The notes beneath the pieces were generated by a model. That model was not told the DNA's origin. It worked only from the letters and a program-made list of their open reading frames with translations, and did no database searches. A program made the position numbers and the translations under genes. Of a stretch of DNA of 64,000 nucleotides, positions 27,089-35,306 are shown one piece after another. This DNA comes from Bog-752 sp963799395. Its GTDB lineage: Bacteria > Actinomycetota > Thermoleophilia > UBA2241. Location: contig CAWCWZ010000063.1 in assembly GCA_963799395.1 (NCBI GenBank), positions 1 to 64,000 of the forward strand, written 5' to 3'. How positions within the stretch are numbered: position 1 is the first letter of the stretch; every line of letters starts with the position of its first letter.

Positions 27089-29401
27089 GTGAGACTCATC
27101 GTCACCGAGAAAGACTCAGCCGCGCAGAAGATCGCCCAGATCCTGGGCGGCAGCGTGCGCGTCACCGAACACGGCCGCGGCCGCCAGCGCGTCAAGTCCT
27201 ATGCCTTCGAGTGGGACGGCGCCCCGACCGTGTCGGTCGGGCTGCGCGGCCACGTCATGGAGACGACCTTCCCCAACACCTACCGCCGCTGGAGCCTCAA
27301 GTACCTGGATCAGATGATCCGCGAGCCCGACCTCGCCTGGGTGGTCGACGGCGACAGCGTCTCGACCGTCGCCGCCCTGCGCAGCGTCGCCAAGGGCGCG
27401 ACCGAGATCATCGTGGCCACCGACTACGATCGCGAGGGTGAGCTGATTGGCGAGGAGGCGCTGCGCATACTGCGCGGCGACGCCCTGCGGCGCCACCCCC
27501 ACGACAAGCCCGAAAAGCCGGCCCGCGGCGCCAAGAAGGCGGCGGGGCGGGCGCGTCCCGCGCCCGCCCCGCCGCCCGACCCAGACGGCGACGGCGACGA
27601 CGGCGCGGTGCGCCTCAAGCCGGCGGTGCCGCCGGCGGTCGTCGACCGCCATCACCGGGCGCGCTACTCGGCGCTCACGCCGGCCGAGGTCAAGCGCGCC
27701 TTCGCCAAGCTCGACACGCTCGACTTCAAGCTCGCCGACGCGGCTCACACGAGGCAGGACATCGACCTCATCTGGGGCGCCGTCCTCACCCGCTTCATGT
27801 CCCTGGCAAGCTACCGTTACGGCAGCGACTACCTGTCGATCGGGCGCGTGCAGACGCCTACCCTGCGCCTGGTCGTCGACCGCGAGCTCGAACGGCGGGC
27901 CTTCGTGCCGGTGCCCTACTGGGAGATCAAGGCCGAGCTCGAAGCCGGCAGCGGCGAGCGCTTCACGGTCGAGCACGCCAAGGGCCGCTTCCTGGCCGTC
28001 GCCGACGCCGAGACGGCCCTCGCCGGCGCCCAGACCGACTCGGCCGAGGTCACGGCCTACGCCACCACGCCACGCTCGCTGGCGCCGCCGGCGCCGTTCA
28101 ACACGACGGCGCTCATGAGCGCCGCCTCGGGCGCCGGGGTCGCTCCCTCGCGGGCCATGAAGGCGGCCGAGTCGCTGTACCTCGACGGCCTCATCAGCTA
28201 CCCGCGCACCGACAACACGGTCTACCCGCCGTCGCTCGACCTGCACGCGGTGCTGCACGAGCTGGCCCGCCACGGGCCGGTATCGTCGATCGCCGCCGAG
28301 CTCGCCGGCCAAGCGGCGCTCAAGCCGACCCGCGGCAAGAAGCGCACCACCGACCACCCGCCGATCTACCCGGTCGGCGTGCCCAGGAGCGAGCTGCACG
28401 GCGACCAGGCGCGCGTCTACGACCTCGTCGTGCGGCGCTTCCTGGCCACCCTGCTGCCGGCGGCGGTGATCGAGGGCCAGCGGCTCGACGTGCGCCTCGG
28501 CAGCGAGCCCTTCGTGGGCCGCGGCAGCCGCGTCGCCAGGCCCGGGTTCCTGCGCGCCTGGCAGCCCTACACCGCCGACCGCGAGCGCCCGCTGCCGCAG
28601 GCGGCCGTGGGCGACATCCTGGCGGTCCTGGGCGTGCGCCTCGACGCCAAAGAGACGCAGCCGCCGGCGCGCTTCGGCCAGGGGCCGCTGATCGAGAAGA
28701 TGGAGGAGCTTGACCTGGGCACCAAGGCCACGCGCGCCGACATCATCCAGCATCTCTACGACCGCAACTACGTGCGCGACAACCCCGTCGAGCCGACCGA
28801 GCTCGGCATCGCCGTCATCCGCGCCTTCGACGCCGCCGTGCCCAGCGGGCCGCTCGACATCTCCTCGCCGGCGATGACCGCCCGGCTCGAAGAAGAGATG
28901 GACCGCATCGCCCTCGGCGACCTGCAGAAGGAACGGGTCGTGGGCGACAGCCAGGAGCTGCTGGCCCAGGCCCACCAGGCCCTCGAGGGCCAGATCGAAG
29001 CCATCCGCGCCGAGATCAAGGGGGCCGTGCGCGAAGACATGACGCTCGGCGTCTGCGCCACCTGCGGCGGCGAGCTGCGCATCCTGCGCGGCAAGACCGG
29101 CAAGCGGTTTGTGGCCTGCGTGGGCAAGGAGGGCGACGAAGCGAAGGTGCCCGAGGGCGCGCCCGCAGGCACGCGGCCGCGGCGCGGCTGCGGGCAGACG
29201 TTCCCGCTGCCGCAGCGGGGTGCTATCATCGCCAAAGGGACCAACTGCCCCACCTGCGGTTGGCCCGAGATCACTGTGCTCACGTCGAGCGGCCGCGGGC
29301 GACCATGGCAGCTCTGTCTGGATCCCGATTGTCCCACCAAGGTGAACTACAAGAAGCGGGCGTCCAAGCGGCCCGGCTCGCGGGGGGCGGCTTCTTCGTA
29401 A
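27089..29401 (+). CDS. topA: Type IA DNA topoisomerase I
   Basis: Relaxes negative supercoils. The 770-residue protein starts with the TOPRIM fold (MRLIVTEKDSAAQKIAQILG, ATDYDREGELIGEEAL) interrupted by a 50-residue Pro/Ala/Asp-rich insert (about 140-190). The active-site Tyr371 is in GLISYPRTDNTVYPP. The C-terminus has zinc-ribbon-like Cys clusters (CATCGGELRI, CGQTF, CPTCG, CLDPDC). Both the N-terminus and overall layout look closer to archaeal-type TopA than to E. coli TopA. GTG start. tmk follows with overlap. Confidence 0.93.
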   Translation: MRLIVTEKDSAAQKIAQILGGSVRVTEHGRGRQRVKSYAFEWDGAPTVSVGLRGHVMETTFPNTYRRWSLKYLDQMIREPDLAWVVDGDSVSTVAALRSVAKGATEIIVATDYDREGELIGEEALRILRGDALRRHPHDKPEKPARGAKKAAGRARPAPAPPPDPDGDGDDGAVRLKPAVPPAVVDRHHRARYSALTPAEVKRAFAKLDTLDFKLADAAHTRQDIDLIWGAVLTRFMSLASYRYGSDYLSIGRVQTPTLRLVVDRELERRAFVPVPYWEIKAELEAGSGERFTVEHAKGRFLAVADAETALAGAQTDSAEVTAYATTPRSLAPPAPFNTTALMSAASGAGVAPSRAMKAAESLYLDGLISYPRTDNTVYPPSLDLHAVLHELARHGPVSSIAAELAGQAALKPTRGKKRTTDHPPIYPVGVPRSELHGDQARVYDLVVRRFLATLLPAAVIEGQRLDVRLGSEPFVGRGSRVARPGFLRAWQPYTADRERPLPQAAVGDILAVLGVRLDAKETQPPARFGQGPLIEKMEELDLGTKATRADIIQHLYDRNYVRDNPVEPTELGIAVIRAFDAAVPSGPLDISSPAMTARLEEEMDRIALGDLQKERVVGDSQELLAQAHQALEGQIEAIRAEIKGAVREDMTLGVCATCGGELRILRGKTGKRFVACVGKEGDEAKVPEGAPAGTRPRRGCGQTFPLPQRGAIIAKGTNCPTCGWPEITVLTSSGRGRPWQLCLDPDCPTKVNYKKRASKRPGSRGAASS

Positions 29402-30078
29402 CCCTCGAAGGCATCGACCGCTCGGGCAAGACGACCCAGGTCGAGCGCCTCTGCGCGTCCCTCACCGCCCGCGGCCTGCCGGTGGGCGTGGTGGGCGTGC
29501 CGGGGGGCTCGCTGCGCGAGCCCGGCGGCACGCCCGCGGGCGAGGCCATCCGCGACCTCCTCCTGCACCGCGCCCACGACGTCGCCCCCTGGACCGAGGC
29601 GCTGCTCTACGCCGCCGCCCGCGCCCAGCTCGTGGCCGACATCGTGCGGCCGTCCCTCGAGAGCGGTCTCATCGTCGTGCTCGACCGCTACATCGACTCG
29701 TCGCTCGCCTACCAGGGCTTCGCCCGCGGCCTGGGGATCGACGAGGTGCTCGAAGTGAGCGTGCGCGCCACCGGCGGTCTTCTGCCCGACCTCACCCTGC
29801 TGCTGCGGGTCGACCCCGAGCGGGCGGCCCGCCGTCCCGGCGGGCCGCCCGATCGCCTCGAAGCCGAGGGCCGGGCGCTGCAGGAGCGCGTCGCCCAGGG
29901 CTACGACGAGCTCGCGCGGCGCTACCCCGAGCGCATCGTGGCGCTCGACGGCGAGCGCCCGGCCGCCGCGGTCGCCGCCGACGTCGAGCGGGCGACACTG
30001 GCCGCGCTCGACGCGCTGACGGCGCCGGTGGCGCCGGCGGCGTCGCCCACAGCGCGGAGCGGACACGGTGTTCGCTGA
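29305..30078 (+). CDS. tmk: Thymidylate kinase (start uncertain)
   Basis: Phosphorylates dTMP to dTDP. The P-loop is in FFVTLEGIDRSGKTTQ, the DR(Y) motif in VLDRYIDSSLAYQGFARGL. No ATG/GTG lies just before the P-loop strand in this frame; in-frame choices are ATG 29305 or TTG 29329, both inside the end of topA, so either there is a long overlap or a base error hides the true start. The topA-tmk-holB-PSP1 order fits DNA replication/repair operons. The stop overlaps the holB GTG. Confidence 0.88.
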   Translation: MAALSGSRLSHQGELQEAGVQAARLAGGGFFVTLEGIDRSGKTTQVERLCASLTARGLPVGVVGVPGGSLREPGGTPAGEAIRDLLLHRAHDVAPWTEALLYAAARAQLVADIVRPSLESGLIVVLDRYIDSSLAYQGFARGLGIDEVLEVSVRATGGLLPDLTLLLRVDPERAARRPGGPPDRLEAEGRALQERVAQGYDELARRYPERIVALDGERPAAAVAADVERATLAALDALTAPVAPAASPTARSGHGVR

Positions 30079-31183
30079 CATCCCCGGACAGGCGCGGGCC
30101 AAGGCCTACGTGGCCGGAGCGCTCGCCCACGGGGCGGGCCACGCCTATCTGCTGGCCGGTCCCGAAGGGCTCGGCAAGCGCCGCTTCGCGCTCGAGCTCG
30201 GCGCCCACCTGGTGGCCACCTGCGGCGGCTGCGGCGGCTGCGACGAATGCGACCGCCTGGCCCGCGGGGTGCACCCCGACCTCGTCGTGATCGAGCGCGA
30301 GGGCGAGTTCATCCGCATCGAGCAGATCGCCGAGCTCATCGCCGACCTCAGCCTCAAGCCGTTCACGTCGAGCCATCGCGCCTGGATCGTGGTCGAGCCC
30401 GAGCGCCTGAACGTCGAGGCCGCCAACACCTTTCTCAAGAGCCTCGAGGAGCCGCCCGACGACGTCCACTTCATCCTCGTGTCCGACGCGGCCGAGCGCG
30501 TGTTGCCGACCATCATCTCGCGCTGCCAGATGGTCGAGTTCCAGCCCGTGCCCGACGAGGACCTCTGCGCCTTTCTCGTCGCCCGCGAGGGCCTCGACGA
30601 GGGGCGTGCCGCGGTGCTCGCCCGGCTCGCCGGCGGCTCGCTCGAGCGGGCTCTGCGCCTGGCCGGCGACGACCGCGGGCCGCGGCACCGCGAGCGCTAC
30701 CTGCGCCTGTCGGCCGGCATCGTCCTGCACGACCGCGACGCCGAGCGCGCCTTCGTCGACGAGGTCGGCAACGCCGAGGCCGCGGCGGCGGGCGATGTCG
30801 AGACCGACATCGCCCGCCGCCGCGGCGAGCTCGAGCGCAGCGTGCCCGACGACCGCGAGCGCGCCTTTCACGCCCGCCGCCTCGACGCCCTGCAGCGCCG
30901 CGAGCAGGCGCGCGTCGCCCGCCTGGCGGCGCTCGACGCGCTCGACGACCTCGCGAGCTTCGTGCGCGACGTCTGGGCGGTCGGGCTCGGCGCGGCCGAC
31001 GCCGTCGCCAACCGCGACCGGCTGGCCGAGCTCGAGCACGCCGCCGTCGCCCGGCCCGACATCTACGCCCGCCTGCTCGACTGCATGGGGCGCACTCGCC
31101 GGGATCTGTCCCTGAACATCGACCGCAGGCTCGCCCTGCAGGCCATGTTTGCCCGCTTCCAGGAGGTCTGGGAAAGTGCCTAG
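30068..31183 (+). CDS. holB: DNA polymerase III delta-prime subunit
   Basis: Clamp-loader subunit. It has the AAA+ P-loop-like GPEGLGKRRFALEL, a four-Cys zinc module in CGGCGGCDECDRL, the sensor region PERLNVEAANTFLKSLEEPP and the SRC motif in IISRCQMVEF. At 371 residues it carries a long charged helical C-terminal part. GTG start within the end of tmk. Placement beside tmk and a PSP1/YaaT gene is the same as in Bacillus. Confidence 0.92.
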   Translation: MFADIPGQARAKAYVAGALAHGAGHAYLLAGPEGLGKRRFALELGAHLVATCGGCGGCDECDRLARGVHPDLVVIEREGEFIRIEQIAELIADLSLKPFTSSHRAWIVVEPERLNVEAANTFLKSLEEPPDDVHFILVSDAAERVLPTIISRCQMVEFQPVPDEDLCAFLVAREGLDEGRAAVLARLAGGSLERALRLAGDDRGPRHRERYLRLSAGIVLHDRDAERAFVDEVGNAEAAAAGDVETDIARRRGELERSVPDDRERAFHARRLDALQRREQARVARLAALDALDDLASFVRDVWAVGLGAADAVANRDRLAELEHAAVARPDIYARLLDCMGRTRRDLSLNIDRRLALQAMFARFQEVWESA

Positions 31184-31994
31184 GATCGTCAGCGTCGTCT
31201 TTGGTGACGGCGGCAAGATCTACCATTTCGACCCGGGCTCCCTCGAGCTCGGGGTCGGCGACCAGGTCGTCGTCGAGACGTCCCGCGGCACCGACTTCGG
31301 TCGTGTCGTCGAAGGCGTCCGCGAGCTGTCCGAAGGCGAGACCCGCCAGGGACTGCGGCGGGTCACGCGGGTCGCGGGGCCGGCCGACCGCGAGCAGGTC
31401 GCCGCCAACCGCGAGCGCGAGGGCGAGGCGATGCTGCTGGCCCGCGAGCTCGCCGCCAAGGCCGGGCTCGCCCTGAAGGTGGTGTCGGCCGAGAGCACGT
31501 TCGACGGCCGCCGGATCACGCTGTCGTTCTTCTCCGAGGACCGGGTCGACCTTCGCGAGCTCGTCGGGACGCTCTCGGAGCGCCTCGGCCGCCGGGTCGA
31601 GATGCATCAGGTGTCGGCCCGCGACGAAGCTCGCCTGGTCGGCGGCTACGGGCCCTGCGGCCGCCACCTCTGCTGCGCCAGCTTCTGCGGCGACCAGGAG
31701 CCGGTCTCGATCCGCATGGCCAAAGACCAGAACCTGCCCCTGAACCCCTCGAAGATCTCGGGCTGCTGCGGCCGTCTCATGTGCTGCCTCAAGTACGAGC
31801 ACGGCGTCTACGTGTCGTTCAAGCAGCGGGCGCCGCGCCGGGGCGCCATCGTTACGACCCCGGCGGGGCGGGGAAAGGTCACTGAGCTCCTGGCGCCCGC
31901 CGACAGCGTCTCGGTCGATCTGGGCGAGGGGCGGGTAGTGACGTGCCGGCTGGCGGAGCTTTCCGCCGACACACCCCGCAAGGAGGGCGAATGA
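31176..31994 (+). CDS. PSP1-domain protein (YaaT/RicT-like)
   Basis: A 272-residue cytoplasmic PSP1-family protein. VVFGDGGKIYHFDPGSL opens the domain, and the Cys-rich stretch GGYGPCGRHLCCASFCGDQ followed by SGCCGRLMCCLKYE is diagnostic. In Bacillus YaaT (RicT) forms an Fe-S complex with RicA/RicF that modulates RNase Y; whether that complex exists here is unknown. The GTG at 31176 has a full AGGAGG nine bases upstream, inside the end of holB. Stop overlaps the HMA gene. Confidence 0.9.
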   Translation: MPRIVSVVFGDGGKIYHFDPGSLELGVGDQVVVETSRGTDFGRVVEGVRELSEGETRQGLRRVTRVAGPADREQVAANREREGEAMLLARELAAKAGLALKVVSAESTFDGRRITLSFFSEDRVDLRELVGTLSERLGRRVEMHQVSARDEARLVGGYGPCGRHLCCASFCGDQEPVSIRMAKDQNLPLNPSKISGCCGRLMCCLKYEHGVYVSFKQRAPRRGAIVTTPAGRGKVTELLAPADSVSVDLGEGRVVTCRLAELSADTPRKEGE

Positions 31995-32224
31995 CCGCGA
32001 CGAGGCACATCGTGCTGAACGTGCCCGACGTCTCCTGCAACCACTGCAAGATGGCGATCGAGGGCGCCGTGTCGGGCCTCGCTGGGGTCGACCGGGTCGA
32101 AGTCGAGATCGCAAGCAAGAGCGTCGCCGTGTACTTGGACGACGCCGGCGACATCGGCGCCGTCCGGGCGGCGATCGAAGAAGAGGGCTACCCCATCGCC
32201 GGGGAGCACGAGTTCGCCATCTGA
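31991..32224 (+). CDS. Heavy-metal-associated (CopZ-like) protein
   Basis: A 77-residue single HMA domain with the metal site Cys16-Asn-His-Cys19. Small stand-alone HMA proteins carry Cu(I) or similar ions to P-type ATPases. The His within CxxC is less common than the usual xxC core. It starts inside the end of the PSP1 gene with AGGAGG four bases upstream, so it belongs to the topA-tmk-holB-PSP1 transcript; no ATPase is adjacent. Confidence 0.85.
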   Translation: MTATRHIVLNVPDVSCNHCKMAIEGAVSGLAGVDRVEVEIASKSVAVYLDDAGDIGAVRAAIEEEGYPIAGEHEFAI

Positions 32225-32290
32225 AGGACGGCGCCGGCGCCGGGGTGGTGCCGCGCCCGGAGGGCTGGTACGATATCGCACCGTGTCCGT

Positions 32291-32366
32291 GGGCCGTTAG
32301 CTTAGCTGGTAGAGCAGGGGACTCTTAATCCCAAGGTCGAAGGTTCGAATCCTTCACGGCCCACCA
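32291..32366 (+). tRNA. tRNA-Lys (CTT anticodon)
   Basis: A 76-nt cloverleaf with acceptor GGGCCGT/ACGGCCC, D-loop AGCTGGTAGAGC, the anticodon loop CTCTTAA (anticodon CTT), the T-arm GGTTCGAATCC, and encoded CCA at 32364-32366. Confidence 0.97.
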
Positions 32367-32475
32367 CGACGTTCGACCACCTCCCAAGAGCTGTTGCCGT
32401 CGCCGGATGCGCGATGCTAGTGTCAGGGCGACGCCGCCGACGCCGCGGCGACGCGGGAGAGCGAAGGGACCAGGT

Positions 32476-33276
32476 GTGAAGGGCAAGCTCAACCTGCGCG
32501 ATTCGGGGATCGAGCTGACACGCTCGTGGCGCGGAGCGCTGCCCTCGGGGGCCCGCGACGCGCTGCGCCAGCTCTTCATCCTGCTCGCCTGCTATGCCGC
32601 CTACGACGTGGCCAGGGTCGCGGTGCGCGGCCGCGACTCAGTGGCCATGGCCAACGCCCAGGGCGTCATCAACGCCGAGAAGGCCCTCCACATCTACGTC
32701 GAGCCTTTCATCCAGACCATGGCCAGCCACGTGCACGTGCTGGTCGAGTTCATGGACTGGTTCTACGCGAGCGTGCACCTCCCGGCGACGATCCTCATCC
32801 TCGTGTGGATCTACCTGTACCGCAACGAGACCTTCGCCTTCTTTCGCAACGTGTTCCTCACCATGAACCTGCTGGCGATGACGGTCTTCGCCCTGCTGCC
32901 CGTCGCGCCGCCGCGACTCGTACCGACCTCGGGCGTGGTCGACACGCTCTACCTGTACTCCACGAGCAACTACCGCAGCGGCGTCCTGTCCTTTGTCACC
33001 GACCAGTACGCCGCCCTGCCCAGCCTCCACATCGGCTACGCGCTGTTCCTCTCGCTCGCCATCTTCCTGCTCACCAAGAACCGCCTGGCGCGCGTGCTGG
33101 CGGCCGTGTACCCGGTCGTCGTGCTGGCCGCCATCATCATCACGGGCAACCACTTTCTGCTCGACGCGGTCGCCGGCGCGGTCGTGCTGGCCGTCGCCTT
33201 CGTCGCCAACTACGGCATCGCGCCGCAGGCCGCGCCCGAAGCCATCAGGGTGTACACACGCGGCGCCGACCGATGA
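32476..33276 (+). CDS. PAP2/inositolphosphotransferase-like membrane protein
   Basis: A 266-residue protein with about six membrane helices. The C-terminal half has the PAP2_3 signature PSLHIGYALFLSLAIF and GNHFLLDAVAGA, whose His residues form the phosphatase/phosphotransferase site. Related proteins (Aur1/Ipt1 type) move phosphoinositol head groups. The GTG at 32476 has AAGGGA upstream; the open frame begins at 32407. It lies 7 nt before the CDP-alcohol phosphotransferase gene, so a role in inositol-lipid metabolism is a reasonable inference. Confidence 0.82.
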   Translation: MKGKLNLRDSGIELTRSWRGALPSGARDALRQLFILLACYAAYDVARVAVRGRDSVAMANAQGVINAEKALHIYVEPFIQTMASHVHVLVEFMDWFYASVHLPATILILVWIYLYRNETFAFFRNVFLTMNLLAMTVFALLPVAPPRLVPTSGVVDTLYLYSTSNYRSGVLSFVTDQYAALPSLHIGYALFLSLAIFLLTKNRLARVLAAVYPVVVLAAIIITGNHFLLDAVAGAVVLAVAFVANYGIAPQAAPEAIRVYTRGADR

Positions 33277-33283
33277 CCGGGGC

Positions 33284-33898
33284 GTGAGCCTCAAAGACTC
33301 CTACACGGCGGGGGTCCGCCGGGCCGCGGTGCCGCTGGCCGGGCGCCTCGTTAACGGCGGCCGCGTCACGCCCAACGCCCTCACGCTCGGCGGCCTCGTC
33401 CTGAACGTCGCCACCGTGCCGCTCATCCTCAGCGGGCACTTCATCTGGGCGGCCGTCGTGCTCCTGCTGGCCGGCGTCTGCGACATGCTCGACGGCGCCG
33501 TGGCGCGCCTCTCCGAGCAGGTCACGCCGTTCGGCGCCTTCCTCGACTCGACGAGCGACCGCCTCTCCGAGGGCGTCGTCTTCATGGCGATCGGCGTCTG
33601 GTTTGCCCGCAACGGCCACTACTGGGACCTCGCCGCCGTCTTCATCGCGCTCATGATGAGCTTTCTCGTCTCGTACACGCGGGCCCGGGCCGAAGCTCTC
33701 GGCCTCGAGTGCAAGGTCGGTCTGGCCTCGCGCCCCGAGCGCATCGTGCTGCTCCTGGTCGGCCTGGTCTTCGCCCGCTACGACGTGCTGGCCGTGATGG
33801 TCTGGGTGATCGCCGCGGCGACCACCTACACCGTCTTCCAGCGCATCCTCCACGTGCACCGCCAGCTCGCCGCCGGCAGGCGCGGGGCGACCGTCTGA
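33284..33898 (+). CDS. CDP-alcohol phosphatidyltransferase (PIP-synthase-like)
   Basis: A 204-residue integral membrane enzyme with six helices. The full family motif is present: D-x2-DG-x2-AR-x8-G-x3-D-x3-D in DMLDGAVARLSEQVTPFG and FLDSTSDRLSEG. Members join CDP-diacylglycerol to an alcohol; in actinobacteria with INO1 nearby, the acceptor is often L-myo-inositol-1-phosphate (phosphatidylinositol-phosphate synthase). Proximity of INO1 (190 nt downstream) supports that acceptor, but glycerol-phosphate is not excluded. GTG start. Confidence 0.85.
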   Translation: MSLKDSYTAGVRRAAVPLAGRLVNGGRVTPNALTLGGLVLNVATVPLILSGHFIWAAVVLLLAGVCDMLDGAVARLSEQVTPFGAFLDSTSDRLSEGVVFMAIGVWFARNGHYWDLAAVFIALMMSFLVSYTRARAEALGLECKVGLASRPERIVLLLVGLVFARYDVLAVMVWVIAAATTYTVFQRILHVHRQLAAGRRGATV

Positions 33899-33981
33899 CG
33901 GTCGCCCGCCGGCGCCGCTCCGCGCCCGCTCGACGCGCGCCCGGCGCCCGCCCGCCCGGCGGGGGCGATACCCCGCTGTGG

Positions 33982-33987
33982 TATACT
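33982..33987 (+). promoter_or_regulatory. -10 element upstream of ino1
   Basis: TATACT precedes the ino1 start by about 100 nt. No good -35 is visible. The leader holds a GGGAGG at 34001-34006 and ends in the strong Shine-Dalgarno at 34072-34080. Confidence 0.45.
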
Positions 33988-34087
33988 CCGCTGCATTCAC
34001 GGGAGGTTCGCGCGGTCGCTCGGCGACCGCGCTTCCGATCACCGTCGGGCCGGTCTTGCCGGCCGCGAAGTGGAGGGGAGACATACC

Positions 34088-35191
34088 TTGACTAACCCGG
34101 TTCGCGTGGCCATCGTCGGCGTGGGCAACTGCGCGTCGTCTCTTGTCCAAGGCGTCGAGTTCTACAAGAACGCCAAGAAGACCGACTTCGTCCCCGGGCT
34201 CATGCACCCGGTGGTCGGCGGCTACCACATCCGCGACATCGAGTTCGTCGCCGCCATCGACATCGACGCGAACAAGGTCGGCAAAGACCTCTCCGAGGCG
34301 ATCTTCACCACCCCCAACAACACCATCAAGTTCGCCGACGTGCCGGCCAAGGGCGTCACGGTCGCCCGGGGCATGACCCACGACGGCCTCGGCAAGTACC
34401 TGTCCGAGATCATCACGAAGGCGCCGGGCCCCACCGCCGACATCGTCGGCATCCTCAAGGAGACGCAGGCCGACGTCGTCGTCAACTACCTGCCGGTGGG
34501 CAGCGAAGAGGCGACCAAGTGGTACGCCGAGCAGGTCCTCACGGCCGGTTGCGCCATGGTGAACTGCATCCCCGTCTTTCTGGCCCGCGAGCCCTACTGG
34601 CAGAAGCGCTTCGTCGAAGCCGGCGTGCCGATCATCGGCGACGACATCAAGAGCCAGGTCGGCGCCACCATCGTCCACCGCGTCCTCACCCGCCTCATGC
34701 GCGAGCGCGGCGTCAGGCTCGAGCGCACCAGCCAGCTGAACGTCGGCGGCAACACCGACTTTCTCAACATGCTCGAGCGCGAGCGCCTCGAGTCCAAGAA
34801 GATCTCCAAGACCAACGCCGTCACCAGCCAGCTCGACTACGACATGGGCGCCGCCAACGTGCACATCGGCCCCAGCGACTACGTCAAGTGGCTCGACGAC
34901 CGCAAGTGGGCCTACATCCGCATGGAGGGCCGCACGTTCGGCGACGTGCCCCTGAACATCGAGCTCAAGCTCGAGGTCGTCGACTCGCCGAACTCGGCCG
35001 GCATCGTGATCGACGCCGTGCGCTGCGCCAAGATCGGGCTCGACCGCGGTCTCGCCGGTTCGCTCGAGGCGCCGAGCTCGTACTTCATGAAGTCACCGCC
35101 GGTGCAGCACCCCGACGACGAGTGCCGCGAGCTCACCGAGGAGTTCATCAGCGGCGAGGGCCGCGGCGCCACGGCGGTCTGCCAGGGCTAG
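34088..35191 (+). CDS. ino1: Inositol-3-phosphate synthase
   Basis: Turns glucose-6-phosphate into inositol phosphate with NAD+. It has the NAD-binding loop VAIVGVGNCASSL, VVNYLPVGSEEA, the catalytic IGDDIKSQVGATIVHR block, and NVGGNTDFLNM. With the TTG start at 34088 (GGAGGGGAG eight bases upstream) it is 367 residues, the same length as the mycobacterial enzyme; a GTG at 34070 would add six residues. It feeds the neighbouring phosphatidyltransferase and probably the GT4-PHP enzyme downstream. Confidence 0.95.
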   Translation: MTNPVRVAIVGVGNCASSLVQGVEFYKNAKKTDFVPGLMHPVVGGYHIRDIEFVAAIDIDANKVGKDLSEAIFTTPNNTIKFADVPAKGVTVARGMTHDGLGKYLSEIITKAPGPTADIVGILKETQADVVVNYLPVGSEEATKWYAEQVLTAGCAMVNCIPVFLAREPYWQKRFVEAGVPIIGDDIKSQVGATIVHRVLTRLMRERGVRLERTSQLNVGGNTDFLNMLERERLESKKISKTNAVTSQLDYDMGAANVHIGPSDYVKWLDDRKWAYIRMEGRTFGDVPLNIELKLEVVDSPNSAGIVIDAVRCAKIGLDRGLAGSLEAPSSYFMKSPPVQHPDDECRELTEEFISGEGRGATAVCQG

Positions 35192-35193
35192 GG

Positions 35194-35216
35194 GCGGCGG
35201 CCCGCAGGGCCGCCGC
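35194..35216 (+). terminator. GC hairpin after ino1
   Basis: GCGGCGGCCC-GCA-GGGCCGCCGC is a perfect 10-bp stem three bases after the ino1 stop. There is no U-tract, so termination or 3' protection is inferred from position. Confidence 0.5.
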
Positions 35217-35306
35217 ACAGCGGGCGGCGCGGGCCGGGGAACGACGGGCGCTCCGCGAGGGGCAGGGGGAGTAGGGCCGGCCGGCGCTCAGCCGACACCG
35301 CGAGTC

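Noticed and set aside
33245..34864. Minus-strand frame of 539 codons opposite ino1
   Set aside because: Antisense of INO1 and the phosphatidyltransferase; no domain signal.
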